This document shows positions 41,436 through 51,167 of a stretch of DNA of 55,028 nt, in pieces. The notes beneath the pieces are model-generated. The model saw nothing but the letters and a program-made list of their open reading frames with translations. It made no database searches and was not told the DNA's origin. The stretch covers positions 1 to 55,028 of the forward strand of contig JAGROY010000128.1 in the NCBI GenBank assembly GCA_020439995.1. The letters are read 5' to 3'. The stretch's first letter is position 1, and each line of letters starts with the position of its first letter. The stretch is from Verrucomicrobiia bacterium. Its GTDB lineage: Bacteria > Verrucomicrobiota > Verrucomicrobiia > Verrucomicrobiales > DEV007. The position numbers and the translations under genes were made by a program.

Positions 41436-43091
41436 TCACTGACCAAAGACGGCGTTTACGACCTTTGCATATTTCTCAGCCAAGCGCATGGCATCCAAGC
41501 TTTCCCGCGCCATTCGACGTTCGTCGGCACTGAGCTGGTCGGACCAGTCTCGGAGCCGCTCCTCCCCAGCGAAGGCGAGTTCGCGAGAGATGCCTTCGAT
41601 GGCACGTGTGCGTTGATCTCCACGAGCTTCTGTCAGGGCCCATTCTTGAGCGGCGGCGGGTTGCAATTGGTGCCAGTGTTGGATGACCGCCTTTTGAGCC
41701 GTTTCGGCGACCGATTCTGGTAAACGGAGGGCCCAATCCATGGCCTCGTGAGGATCTTTCCGCACATCATCCTGGACGAGTTGTCGAATCATGGATGAGG
41801 GGGCCAGGTGACCTCGCTCGGAGGAAATGAAGGCTTTGGCGGACTCGGGGTGTTCGCGCGCCCATTGCCAAGAGACGCTCTGGAGAATTCTCGATTGCGT
41901 TGCCGTGTCATCGATGTCGCCTAGCCATTCTCCGAGGGCGGAAACGTCAAGGTCTGGCTGCTTGAGCCACGTTTGTAGAAGTGCCTCGGACGCCTGCCAT
42001 TTGGCGCCGCCGGGTGCCATGTCGTCAACCGCAGCGATGCCGTTCTGCAGATCGTCCTCGGCAATCGCGCGGATGATGGCTCCTATCGCCCGCGCACGGG
42101 CGGGTGCGGGTAAGGTTTCCTCGCTCCAGGCTAAGGCCTTCGCGGGATCCTCCTTGGCCCAAGCTTCTACCAACGGTACACTCAAGGCCGACAACAGCGC
42201 GGTATCTTCCTGGCTGGAGGCGAAAGCGAGCGCTTCGGTCAGATTCGTCTCAGCCCATCGGGTCATGACGGCTGCGGAAAGCTCACGCTGGGCGGCACCA
42301 ACGAGATTCGTTTGTGCAAACTGCAAGGCTGCTGCGGGATCCGTCGTCACCCACGTTTTCGCGAGTTCTTCAAAGGCGGATTTGCGTGCATAGGGATTCG
42401 TCATGTTGCCGATGACGGAGCCAGCAGCTTCGGGATCGGTCGCGGCCCATTCAGAAACTTTGGTGAGAGATGGCGTGTAGTTCTGGATGTCCCATTCGGT
42501 GAGCATGCGTAGGCCTAACCCCGGATCTTCCCGGCAAATAGAGCTTACCGCGTCCATGAGCAAGCCGCCGTAACCGACGAACATGGCCTTATCAGAGAGC
42601 GCTTCGGCAAGTTCATTGGCATTTCGTTCGCCCCACTCACGAAAAAGCAAACGCAGGAGTTCTCCCGGGTCATCAAGATTACTATTGGGCGACTTGATCT
42701 CACTCACTAAGGTACGAAGCATGTGATCCGGGGCGGTTTTTCCCCATTGTGATGCCAGCATCTTTCGCAATTCGTAGTCGTTTCCCGCCAAGCCGATCAA
42801 TCGAAGCATATCGCTGGCCGAAGCCGTTTCCGCCTGGGTGGCTAACCAGAGCCAGCGCTGGGTTTGCGGAGCTCGCTCCAGCGCTTCGCGCTCTTGCGCC
42901 ATTTGGGAAGGCCTACGCTGCGATGACAAGACTATGGAATTACGGCTAGCTTCCGATCTCGACATTGCAGTGATGGTCGTCGACTCATCCTCATGGCCTC
43001 TCCATACGGCCGTCTTGATCCCATAGCCTAGCAGCAATCCCACCGCGGTTCCCACAGCGATACTTCCCAACGTGGCGTAGCTTCGTTTCAT
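41436..43091 (-). CDS. Membrane-anchored helical-repeat partner of the sigma fusion at 43096
   Basis: 551 residues with N-terminal anchor LGSIAVGTAVGLLLGYGI. The repeat array is regular: WAATDPEAAGSVI, WVTTDPAAALQFAQTN, WAETNLTEALAFASS, WAKEDPAKALAWSEETLP, and RKDPHEAMDWALRLPESV. It is a clear paralogue of the protein encoded at 34384. The start is four bases after the stop of the sigma fusion, so both are translated from one message. It probably resides in the inner membrane with the repeats outside; no catalytic motif is seen. Confidence 0.78.
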   Translation of the reverse strand: MKRSYATLGSIAVGTAVGLLLGYGIKTAVWRGHEDESTTITAMSRSEASRNSIVLSSQRRPSQMAQEREALERAPQTQRWLWLATQAETASASDMLRLIGLAGNDYELRKMLASQWGKTAPDHMLRTLVSEIKSPNSNLDDPGELLRLLFREWGERNANELAEALSDKAMFVGYGGLLMDAVSSICREDPGLGLRMLTEWDIQNYTPSLTKVSEWAATDPEAAGSVIGNMTNPYARKSAFEELAKTWVTTDPAAALQFAQTNLVGAAQRELSAAVMTRWAETNLTEALAFASSQEDTALLSALSVPLVEAWAKEDPAKALAWSEETLPAPARARAIGAIIRAIAEDDLQNGIAAVDDMAPGGAKWQASEALLQTWLKQPDLDVSALGEWLGDIDDTATQSRILQSVSWQWAREHPESAKAFISSERGHLAPSSMIRQLVQDDVRKDPHEAMDWALRLPESVAETAQKAVIQHWHQLQPAAAQEWALTEARGDQRTRAIEGISRELAFAGEERLRDWSDQLSADERRMARESLDAMRLAEKYAKVVNAVFGQ

Positions 43092-43095
43092 GGGA

Positions 43096-45630
43096 TCAGA
43101 GGGTATTCATGAGTTGATCCACGTCTCCTTGTGACAAGCCGGCATCGTTCAGAAGAGCGTCCGCTGTCTGAGGATCCTGCGATTGCATTTGCGAAAATGC
43201 TTTAGTCAGCGCCTCTTTTCGCAACTCGGGTTCACGAATCGTTTTCGCCCATTGCCAGGCAGAATCCGGTTCGGCATTGACAATGCGATTGATCATGGAC
43301 GCAGTCGCATGATCGCGGCGCGTGCCCTCCGGCAGTCCCGCAATCCATTGCGAACACTCGTAGCTGTCCGTGTTCGCCCACGTGGAGACGGCCTCTGACA
43401 GAGCTGCCTGCGATTGTGCGGGTTCGGCAAGGGTGTCAGCCCAGGCGATGGCTTCTCTGGGATCCGTGTTCGCCATGGCGCTGGCGATCCTGGCACTTGC
43501 TGCCGGGCGTTTGTCATCGGGCAAGCGCTCTATCCGTTCGATCCAGGAGTCGAGATTCGTGGCCGATTGATCCTGATCAACGTAGTTGAATCCGTGTTCT
43601 AGCATCTTCAGCCCGAGTTCTCCCGGTGCGTCGTCGATGAGGCTTTCAATCACACCGAGATTGCTACCACCATTGTACATGCTGCTGACAAACTGATCCC
43701 TTTCCTGATCATCAAACCAATCGGGCTTCTCCTCCAGCCACTTGATTGCTAGCAAGGGTTCTTTCCATGCGGCCGACCGCACCAAGCGAGAACGCACTTC
43801 GTCGACCATCTCGGAACTGTCCTGACTTTGCAACCACTCCCAAACCGCGTCGCGCTGAGCATAGCCTTCGTTCAACAACTGGCTACTCAAGGCGGGCATT
43901 AGATCTTTGTGAGCCGGATGATCTCGGATCCTATCAAGCAGGCCCATCGGGTCTTCTTTTAGACGTTTGCCCATTTCCTCACTGAGGCCTCCCAGGGCCT
44001 CGCGTCCAAGTTTTCCGACATTTTCTCCGAGCCAATCCAGCGTCGCGTCGAAATCGGCTTCTGCCGCCGCTCGCATGACCTGCCCTCCCGTGTCATTAGC
44101 AAATTCCATATCCGCCCCGCCTGGCGGTGCGAGGTCGATCCGATCCAAGGCCGCAGCCGGATCGGTCTTTGCCCAGCCAACCAACAAGCGCCTCATCACC
44201 GATCCCTTGGTATCATCGGACTCCTCCAGCGATTGCGCCCACGCGAGTGCCTCAGGCCCATTCACCTTAGCCCACCCTTCGGCAATGCCTTCTAATGATT
44301 CCGTTCGTTGTGGCTCGGTGAGGCTTTCACACCTTGTCAAGGCCTCTGTTGGATTGCTTTCCGAGAGTTTGACAAAGGCCTCGCGCACCGGACTCGACCA
44401 GGAACTTGAATTCTCGACGTACTGCGCCAACGCAGGTACCGCGTCTGGAGCCACATCGGCGGCCTCGCGAATCAACGACTTGATCGATCCTTTCAACTTC
44501 TCGCCATCGGCCAACATGGCTGCGATGGCTTTGTCAGGATCAGTTTGCAGCCACACCCGCAGGCAATGGGTTACTCGTCCCGAATCATTCGCCTGAAAGT
44601 AGGCGAGCGCCGTTGCCGGGTCGCGTTGGATCCACTCGGTGATCAAGGCACCACGGAAGGCGCGTCGTCGAAATGCATCGTCAATATCTTTGATCGCTTC
44701 GTAGACACTTTCCAGAGAACCGCCGGCAGGGCCGTGGTTTGCCATCAGGGCTTCCCATTCAGCGATGAGCCCACTGGAGGCAGCATCGGGTAGTGGCACG
44801 GCAGGCGCTTCTGCGACGAGTTCGACGTCGGAGGGAGGTGGCGTTTCCGCTCCCCTTCGCTCCCAGACAGACATGGAAATGGGAACCATGACGCCGAGAA
44901 CGAGCGCACTGACAAAGAACCCTTTTGTGGAAGCCATAACAGTACAGATGGACGTAGTGGTAGAGGTAGTGGCACTCATGCTAGCGTTGAGCACTGCTGA
45001 TTGGATGGATGCCACCGTGAGGGTTTGCGGGACGGCCTGCACGCTGTGGGCGGCGATCGCGGAACCGAGGGCGATCGCGGAGCAGGCCACACCTCGGTGA
45101 GTGAACCATTGGCGAAGTTTTTCGAGGGAACGCGCCACGCGTTTGCGCGCCGCGTCTTCGCTCACGCCCAACGATTGGCCGATCTCTCGAAGTGGCCGTT
45201 TCTGGAAGTAACGGAGGACGATCGCAGTGCGGTCGGCATCGCTGAGAGCTTCCATGGCTTCTTCTAGCAAAGGCGCCACACACTCCCAATCAAGATCATT
45301 GTCAGGGTCATGGGCGAAGGTATCATTCATTTCTCTGACGTGGGATTCGCGTTGGCGGCGCGTGAGTTCCCGGTGACGGTGTTTCTTTGCCTGCAGGCAC
45401 GCGGCGCGATACAGCCACACGGACAGGGCACCCTTGGGCTTGAGCTGAGGAGCTTTCTCGGCCAGCAGAATGAACACACTCTGCGTCACTTCCTCCGCCG
45501 CCGAAGCATTCCCAAGAGTGCGGTAGGCCGCTGAGTAGACGAGACCCAAATGCGCTTCCACCACTTTAGCGAAAGCGGTTTGATCACCGTGCGAGGCGAA
45601 GGCATTCAATTGTGACCAGGGATCTTCCAT
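43096..45630 (-). CDS. ECF-type sigma factor fused to a membrane helix and long helical repeats
   Basis: 844 residues. Sigma-2: FASHGDQTAFAKVVEAHLGLVYSAAYR, AAEEVTQSVFILLAEKA, LSVWLYRAACLQA. Sigma-4: LSDADRTAIVLRYFQKRPLREIGQSLGVSEDAARKRVARSL. The helix GFFVSALVLGVMVPISMSV sits near residues 235-253. The repeat region is homologous to that of the fusion at 31769 along its length (GWAKVNGPEALAWAQSLEE, WAKTDPAALDRIDLAPPGG-like segments, and WIAGLPEGTRRDHATASMI near the end). Its partner gene follows after four bases. This operon and 31769-36030 are thus paralogous two-gene units in opposite orientation. Confidence 0.82.
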   Translation of the reverse strand: MEDPWSQLNAFASHGDQTAFAKVVEAHLGLVYSAAYRTLGNASAAEEVTQSVFILLAEKAPQLKPKGALSVWLYRAACLQAKKHRHRELTRRQRESHVREMNDTFAHDPDNDLDWECVAPLLEEAMEALSDADRTAIVLRYFQKRPLREIGQSLGVSEDAARKRVARSLEKLRQWFTHRGVACSAIALGSAIAAHSVQAVPQTLTVASIQSAVLNASMSATTSTTTSICTVMASTKGFFVSALVLGVMVPISMSVWERRGAETPPPSDVELVAEAPAVPLPDAASSGLIAEWEALMANHGPAGGSLESVYEAIKDIDDAFRRRAFRGALITEWIQRDPATALAYFQANDSGRVTHCLRVWLQTDPDKAIAAMLADGEKLKGSIKSLIREAADVAPDAVPALAQYVENSSSWSSPVREAFVKLSESNPTEALTRCESLTEPQRTESLEGIAEGWAKVNGPEALAWAQSLEESDDTKGSVMRRLLVGWAKTDPAAALDRIDLAPPGGADMEFANDTGGQVMRAAAEADFDATLDWLGENVGKLGREALGGLSEEMGKRLKEDPMGLLDRIRDHPAHKDLMPALSSQLLNEGYAQRDAVWEWLQSQDSSEMVDEVRSRLVRSAAWKEPLLAIKWLEEKPDWFDDQERDQFVSSMYNGGSNLGVIESLIDDAPGELGLKMLEHGFNYVDQDQSATNLDSWIERIERLPDDKRPAASARIASAMANTDPREAIAWADTLAEPAQSQAALSEAVSTWANTDSYECSQWIAGLPEGTRRDHATASMINRIVNAEPDSAWQWAKTIREPELRKEALTKAFSQMQSQDPQTADALLNDAGLSQGDVDQLMNTL

Positions 45631-45869
45631 TCACCATATCATGCCGGGAATCGGTGAAACCGGACAGAATCCGATCACTTTATTTCCAGGAGGATACGGA
45701 TTTGCCGCGATCTGGGCTCAATCTCTCCGTCTCGTTTACCGCCCGATCTTATCGATCATTACTGCGCCGCCGGTTGGTCACGACCCGAGATCTATCGGGA
45801 TGAAAGCTAGCCTGCCCGATCTGGATCAACGTGCTTACTGCCCTCACTATCCCCGCTTCATCCTGCCCT
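45631..45869. other. Intergenic region upstream of a sigma fusion
   Basis: About 240 bases between the start of the sigma fusion (minus) and the end of the giant BlaR1-like gene (minus). A TGTCC element lies on the minus strand at 45666-45662, about 32 bases before the sigma start. No gene is supportable here. Confidence 0.45.
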
Positions 45870-48800
45870 TCATTTTTCGATTTTATCATTTATAGCATTT
45901 CCACGAATGCTTTGAATTGCGGTTTCGACCACGTCTTTCAGAGACTCAGAAGCGCCTGGAAGCACCGCTTTCAACGCGGGTAGAGCGTCTTTCGCTGCTG
46001 TTCCGATTTTTCCCAGCGCGAAGGCGGCCGACTCCTGCTCGACAGTGCCGTCCTTTCGTAGAAGCGGAAGGAGACGCGGCACGATGTAGTCGCTGCGCTC
46101 TTGATAGTCGCCTAACAGAGAGCCAGCGCGGTACCGGTTGCCCTTGCTCGTCTCATCCGCAAGTGCAGCGATTACGGTGTCGAGAATCTCATCGCCTGGG
46201 TTCTCCAGTTTCTTCAAGGTGCCGAGGCAGCGGCATTTGGTGGCGTTCTGTCCAGACTTCACGAGCGCGAGCAAGGTGGGCAGGGCCGCATCCGGAATCG
46301 CAATCTCCGGTTTTCCGAAGCCAAGGGACTTCAATGTTTCGCGGTCGCTGTTTTTCGCCATCGCCAGCATTTCATCCCATTCGCGTAAGCTGCGGTCGAG
46401 GTAACCGGTCTCTTTTGCCGCCGGATTGTGTTTCTGAATCTCCGCCTGCACTTTATCCGGTGCTCCGCCATAGTCGTCCGGTGTCTCTGCCCACTTCCAG
46501 CGCGTTTCTTTCACGTTCACCGGATCGGAGAAATCGACCCTCCGCATAGCCTCCGTCTCGGCGATCCACAGAGCCGCACCGCCGCGCCACCAGAAGATCG
46601 GCACGAGCGGCTCTTTCCTGTCTCGGTGTTCCAAGTCGATGGTGTGCCTCTCGCCGCTGTCCCATTCGATGATTGCCATCGTCTCGGTCGGGCTTTGCGA
46701 GCGCTGAAGTTTGACGCCGTCGGCGAGATGATATTTGCCGAGGTAGTTAGCGATTCCCAACTCGAGCGGATGATCCGGCACGAACTTCGTTGTGGAGAAC
46801 ACAAAGTTGCCTGAACGCAGCGTCGTTTCTTTTTCACCGGGATAAGTCAACTTCACGTCCCAGGCGCAGGTGAACTTGTCGCCCGCGTCGGCGGGCAGGT
46901 CAACGGTTGTGTACACCTCTGCCGGCTCGTGATCGTAGGGGACTGTTCCGATTCTGACTCCCTGCGCACCAAGCTCGCAAACTTCGCCGGGGCCAAGACG
47001 GAATGGGCCGCTCAGATGAAAGCCTAGGCGTTCCGCGATGCGCGGTTTGACCATCGCTCCACCGTTCTTCGTGCAGAGCCAGGCGTCGTGCTGGTGCCAG
47101 TGATCTGTCACGAACACGATCGGAGTATCGCCCGTGTTGTGAAATACGACGCGCCCCTCAACGCGGTTGCCCATCTCGTAGCTGTCCTGACGAGGTTCAA
47201 AGAAGCGGGCCACGCGCAGCCCGTGCTTGTCGGGCACGCCAAACGGCAGTTTCGCGAGTTCTCCCTCTGGCCAAGCCGTGCCGGACTTGGCGTTTGTCGT
47301 CGATTTAGCATCCACTGCCGCCGATTCCGAATCATCGCCAGTGATCGACACTGGTACGGCATCGCTCAACACCTCGCCGGCCCATTCTCCAGCAGGGCGA
47401 ACAATCTCGCGACCGTCACGGCCTTTCCAATCGTCAATTCCGATATGGCAACGCACCCTTAGCGAGTATTCACCGGGTGCCTCCACGGGGAATCGATTGC
47501 GAACCTTCGCACCGGATTTTCCGATGAGAAACTCAGCGCCGGTTTTCACGTTCAGCATTTCACTCGGTTCAAGTTTGCACCGCTGGCGAACGATCCATCC
47601 GGAAAACATGGTGATCTCCGCTCGGTAAACATTGCCGTCAACATCGCTCAGCTCTATCGAGAGCCCCTCGTCGATTCGCGGTGTCCATGCGAAACGCAGC
47701 GGATCCGCGCTGCTGTTGCAGACAAACACATCGAGCTTAATCATTTCGCCTATTTCCCAAGGTGCACCTTCCTCCACACCTGCTACACCGATACGCAGCG
47801 GAGAATCTGATTCCTCGCTCCACAGAATCTTCCGGCCATCTTCCGTCCTCATGGCTCCCGCAACTCCGGGCTGATAAAGTTCGTCGGACAGCTGCTCACG
47901 CTTTCTGTCCCATGCGACCTCCGATTCCGCATTCGTGCGTATGAGTTTTTCGCTCACGGCTTTTGCGTTTTCTGAGTCAGGGTGATCAAGCAGGTAGGCT
48001 GTCACCTCGTCGAGCAAGCTTTCGTATTCATTCGGAGGAGACGGCGGGTCAAATGTCAGTATCCAGTCAAAAGCGATGCCTGCGAGCAATTCATCTCCAC
48101 AGCGAATCATATCGTGGGCCACGCGCCGGGCGTAACCGGGATCGCGATGATTCGATGACTCACGCAACCATCCCGCGAGATCGAGTTTTTCCACAGGATT
48201 GCCAGGAATCGGGCCGTAGACAATGTCTTTCACCACATCGGGATCAGGTCTAACGGAAAGATAAAAGTGATCTGCTCCCGCCGGGAAATACAGCCACGGG
48301 CCGACATCGCCGAGGCTTTGGAAAAAGACATTCTGCTTTCTCCTATCATTGTTATAGAGGTCGTCGAACTTTGTGATGTCGTCTGATTGCGGCAGGCCGT
48401 CCAGCGACAGCCCACGCACAGATCTCTCTTTCGGCTTCGCTTTTCCTAGGGTCACTTTCGGCCCGATCTCCGCGTCATTGCAGATTTGCATGGCTTGATT
48501 CACCACAGACAACGGCAAGTGAGACGGAGCAGAAAGGGTCACCGTTGGTTTTGCATCACTGACATCGCCCATCTCCTTCAGCTGCTCTGGTGTTCTGGTG
48601 GATTGGTAGTTCTTCCACTGCGCCATTTTGTCCGCAGCCGCTTTGCGCAGCGCGTCCTCCAACTCTGACAGCGGCAGACTCTCTGGCTTTCCGCCCTGTG
48701 GCAGTTGGCTGAAATGAAACCGCTCGCCGTTGTCCTCCAGATTCACATGAATGTTGAGCATGTTCAGCCAGAACTCAGTCGGATTGTTATTCGCCCTTTG

Positions 48801-51167
48801 AATCGAACGGGAACCGACGCTGCCTTCTGCTTTGATAGCCATAAATTTCTCCAGCGCTGCGCGGCATTCTGCGGACGGCGGATTGTATTTCGGCCATCCG
48901 TTCAGATGGATCTCCTCCACGCTGTTCGGGTCGCTGAAATCGACTCTGGAGAGAGCAACCGAAGTTCTCGGTTTGTCAGGATCATACCCACCCATTGACT
49001 CCAGATCACTCTTCGCACTCCACAGGACGGGCTTGTCCGCTTCCCACGCAACCGCCCACGGTTCGCGATTGCCGAAGGCATCCCCGGCAACAAGTATCGT
49101 CACTGTGCGCCCGTCCGGCCATTTTAAGACAGCGCTCGTCATCAGGTCGGCGCCGTGGATGTTCTCACCTCTGATCTCCATCGAGACACCACCCGCCATC
49201 GGCCACGTTCCATAACGATTCGTCGCCCAGACTTGTTTGTCGTTCGCATCAATCACGCTGAACTTGATTTCCCTTACGGAAAGACCTGGGTAATTGTTCT
49301 TGTCCGTCGGTGCTTTCGGGTAGGGAAAGTTGACGTTCATGGAAATCGCCTCGCCACTGCGCACATCGGGGATAGCGAAGTGCGACCAATGCTTCGTTGG
49401 AAAGGCGGCTTCGCGTGGCTCACCTTCGCCGATCTTCAAACGATAGCCGCCGATTGCCGCTGTCTCGCCCGGCTTCAAAATCCATTTGGCGGTAAATTTC
49501 ACCGGCTCCACGGGCTCTGCCTTTACGACAATGATTCTACCAGCCTCGCCGCGCACTTGAAACTCCGGTTCCGGGCGAATTCCCGGTGATTTCGTGTCGA
49601 GACCGTTTCCGGTTGTCAGCGTTTCGTTACCCGTATTCCAAAGAGTCAGCGTCGCGTTGACGACGTCGCCAAGGACGTAGGTATCTCTTTTGGGGCTCAA
49701 TTCCCAGGCTGCCCGCAGTCCGTTTGCACCCGCCGGGCCGAACTTTGACGCATCCTGTTCAACGGAACTGCCGCGCCTTGGCTCGTGGTTGAACGCGAGC
49801 TGGATCAAATCTGGATTTACCGCCGCGATGGCATTCAACAGCGAAAGAACATCGGCAGCTTCATGATCGGTTCTATCCGAGCCCCACTTTCGATACCTTG
49901 TTAGCTTCTCTCTGGCGTCCCCGGATGGGTTTTCCTCACGAAGGTAGTTTTCAACCACGCGCCGAATTCCCTCCACTCGCGATTCCGGAACGGGTGACAC
50001 TTTCTCCTCCAGCTGCTGCCATCGGAGTAGCAAAGATTCTGACATTCCGTGCTCTGGAGCGTCGGGCAGCTTTCCATTGTCACCCGGTTCCTGAGCTTGT
50101 ACGAAATGCACGCTGGCGAACAACCCGAACACGAGAAGGGCGATCGCGACACCGACTGGCCACGGAAAAGCCGTAACGGAATCGCTGGCCGGAACGCCAA
50201 GCAGTCGGCGGATGCGCCCCAGCAGCGGGCCGCTCGCAGCAGACAGGGCACCTGCGGGGACTTGATTCCGAATCTCCTCTAGCCCAGTCAGCGCACGGGC
50301 GTAGTCCAGCACATTTCCGCAAGTCGCGGCGGCGGCGTCATCACAGCAGTGCTCGCGTTCTTTGCGCATCTGAACGGACACCCACCAGACCGCTGGATGG
50401 TAAAAGAAGATCGTCTCGACAATATTCTGCAGCAGATTGACGAGGTAGTCGTGACGTCGGATATGCGCCAGTTCATGCGCGAGAATCGCCTCGACTTGCC
50501 ACGACGGCATGCAGGTGAAGAGTGTAGCAGGGACAATGACCGCTGGACGCAGCCAGCCGACGACAAGTGGCACGCTGGTCTTGTCAGTGCTCAGGAGCGC
50601 CACAGGTCGCGTAAGCCCCATTTTCTCCATTAGCCTCTGGAAAACAGAAACAGCATTCGCGTCCGTAAACGGAGCGGCTCTCGACCGGAGCCGCTTCAGC
50701 GCCCTCCAGCTGCGCAGAAAATTGAGCGACAATATCGCGACTCCTATCGCCCAGAACGCAACCACCACGGGGAGCCAACGCTCGGCATCCAGCGCGGATC
50801 TTTGGTCGAGTTCCGCGATGGGAACTCCGACCGAGTCAGAGGCAACCCCCGCGGCAAGTTCCGATTTGTCGACTACGGGCAGGCTCGGTCTCGCAGCGGA
50901 GTTCGTTTCCCGATCAAACTTGGCCGGTGCCGTCGGACTAGTGAACACGCTTCCCTCCAGGTGAGTGAACTTCGGTTCCGGCCAATTCTTAGCAGCGGTG
51001 AATGCCGCGCAGCCAAGCATCGCCAAAAGCGAGCAACAGGATAGAACGTAGCGCCAGCGGGCAGCGTGGACGAACCACAGGGTGATCCATAGGACAGCCC
51101 CGACAATCGCGGCCTGCCAGACAAAATGAATCAGTGTCCAGCCGAATGTTTCGATAAGAGGGTTCAT
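45870..51167 (-). CDS. Giant BlaR1-like M56 peptidase with a 1400-residue extracytoplasmic part and HEAT-like end
   Basis: 1765 residues. The N-terminal M56 domain has membrane helices (LIHFVWQAAIVGAVLWITLW, VLSCCSLLAMLGC, WLPVVVAFWAIGVAILSL), the zinc motif HELAH (231-235) with IRRHDY, and EREHCCDDAA, ending in a last helix (GVAIALLVFGLFASVHFV, about 335). The rest faces outward. It contains two similar beta-rich sections (GLRAAWELSPKRDTYVLGD near 500 and GLRVARFFEPRQDSYEMGN near 1360, each followed by a HWSHF/HWHQH-type region), suggesting internal duplication. The C-terminal ~110 residues form HEAT-like repeats (VPRLLPLLRKDGTVEQESAAFALGKIG). Ordinary BlaR1 is about 600 residues. It is translationally coupled (ATGA) to the BlaI gene. 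Confidence 0.82.
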   Translation of the reverse strand: MNPLIETFGWTLIHFVWQAAIVGAVLWITLWFVHAARWRYVLSCCSLLAMLGCAAFTAAKNWPEPKFTHLEGSVFTSPTAPAKFDRETNSAARPSLPVVDKSELAAGVASDSVGVPIAELDQRSALDAERWLPVVVAFWAIGVAILSLNFLRSWRALKRLRSRAAPFTDANAVSVFQRLMEKMGLTRPVALLSTDKTSVPLVVGWLRPAVIVPATLFTCMPSWQVEAILAHELAHIRRHDYLVNLLQNIVETIFFYHPAVWWVSVQMRKEREHCCDDAAAATCGNVLDYARALTGLEEIRNQVPAGALSAASGPLLGRIRRLLGVPASDSVTAFPWPVGVAIALLVFGLFASVHFVQAQEPGDNGKLPDAPEHGMSESLLLRWQQLEEKVSPVPESRVEGIRRVVENYLREENPSGDAREKLTRYRKWGSDRTDHEAADVLSLLNAIAAVNPDLIQLAFNHEPRRGSSVEQDASKFGPAGANGLRAAWELSPKRDTYVLGDVVNATLTLWNTGNETLTTGNGLDTKSPGIRPEPEFQVRGEAGRIIVVKAEPVEPVKFTAKWILKPGETAAIGGYRLKIGEGEPREAAFPTKHWSHFAIPDVRSGEAISMNVNFPYPKAPTDKNNYPGLSVREIKFSVIDANDKQVWATNRYGTWPMAGGVSMEIRGENIHGADLMTSAVLKWPDGRTVTILVAGDAFGNREPWAVAWEADKPVLWSAKSDLESMGGYDPDKPRTSVALSRVDFSDPNSVEEIHLNGWPKYNPPSAECRAALEKFMAIKAEGSVGSRSIQRANNNPTEFWLNMLNIHVNLEDNGERFHFSQLPQGGKPESLPLSELEDALRKAAADKMAQWKNYQSTRTPEQLKEMGDVSDAKPTVTLSAPSHLPLSVVNQAMQICNDAEIGPKVTLGKAKPKERSVRGLSLDGLPQSDDITKFDDLYNNDRRKQNVFFQSLGDVGPWLYFPAGADHFYLSVRPDPDVVKDIVYGPIPGNPVEKLDLAGWLRESSNHRDPGYARRVAHDMIRCGDELLAGIAFDWILTFDPPSPPNEYESLLDEVTAYLLDHPDSENAKAVSEKLIRTNAESEVAWDRKREQLSDELYQPGVAGAMRTEDGRKILWSEESDSPLRIGVAGVEEGAPWEIGEMIKLDVFVCNSSADPLRFAWTPRIDEGLSIELSDVDGNVYRAEITMFSGWIVRQRCKLEPSEMLNVKTGAEFLIGKSGAKVRNRFPVEAPGEYSLRVRCHIGIDDWKGRDGREIVRPAGEWAGEVLSDAVPVSITGDDSESAAVDAKSTTNAKSGTAWPEGELAKLPFGVPDKHGLRVARFFEPRQDSYEMGNRVEGRVVFHNTGDTPIVFVTDHWHQHDAWLCTKNGGAMVKPRIAERLGFHLSGPFRLGPGEVCELGAQGVRIGTVPYDHEPAEVYTTVDLPADAGDKFTCAWDVKLTYPGEKETTLRSGNFVFSTTKFVPDHPLELGIANYLGKYHLADGVKLQRSQSPTETMAIIEWDSGERHTIDLEHRDRKEPLVPIFWWRGGAALWIAETEAMRRVDFSDPVNVKETRWKWAETPDDYGGAPDKVQAEIQKHNPAAKETGYLDRSLREWDEMLAMAKNSDRETLKSLGFGKPEIAIPDAALPTLLALVKSGQNATKCRCLGTLKKLENPGDEILDTVIAALADETSKGNRYRAGSLLGDYQERSDYIVPRLLPLLRKDGTVEQESAAFALGKIGTAAKDALPALKAVLPGASESLKDVVETAIQSIRGNAINDKIEK

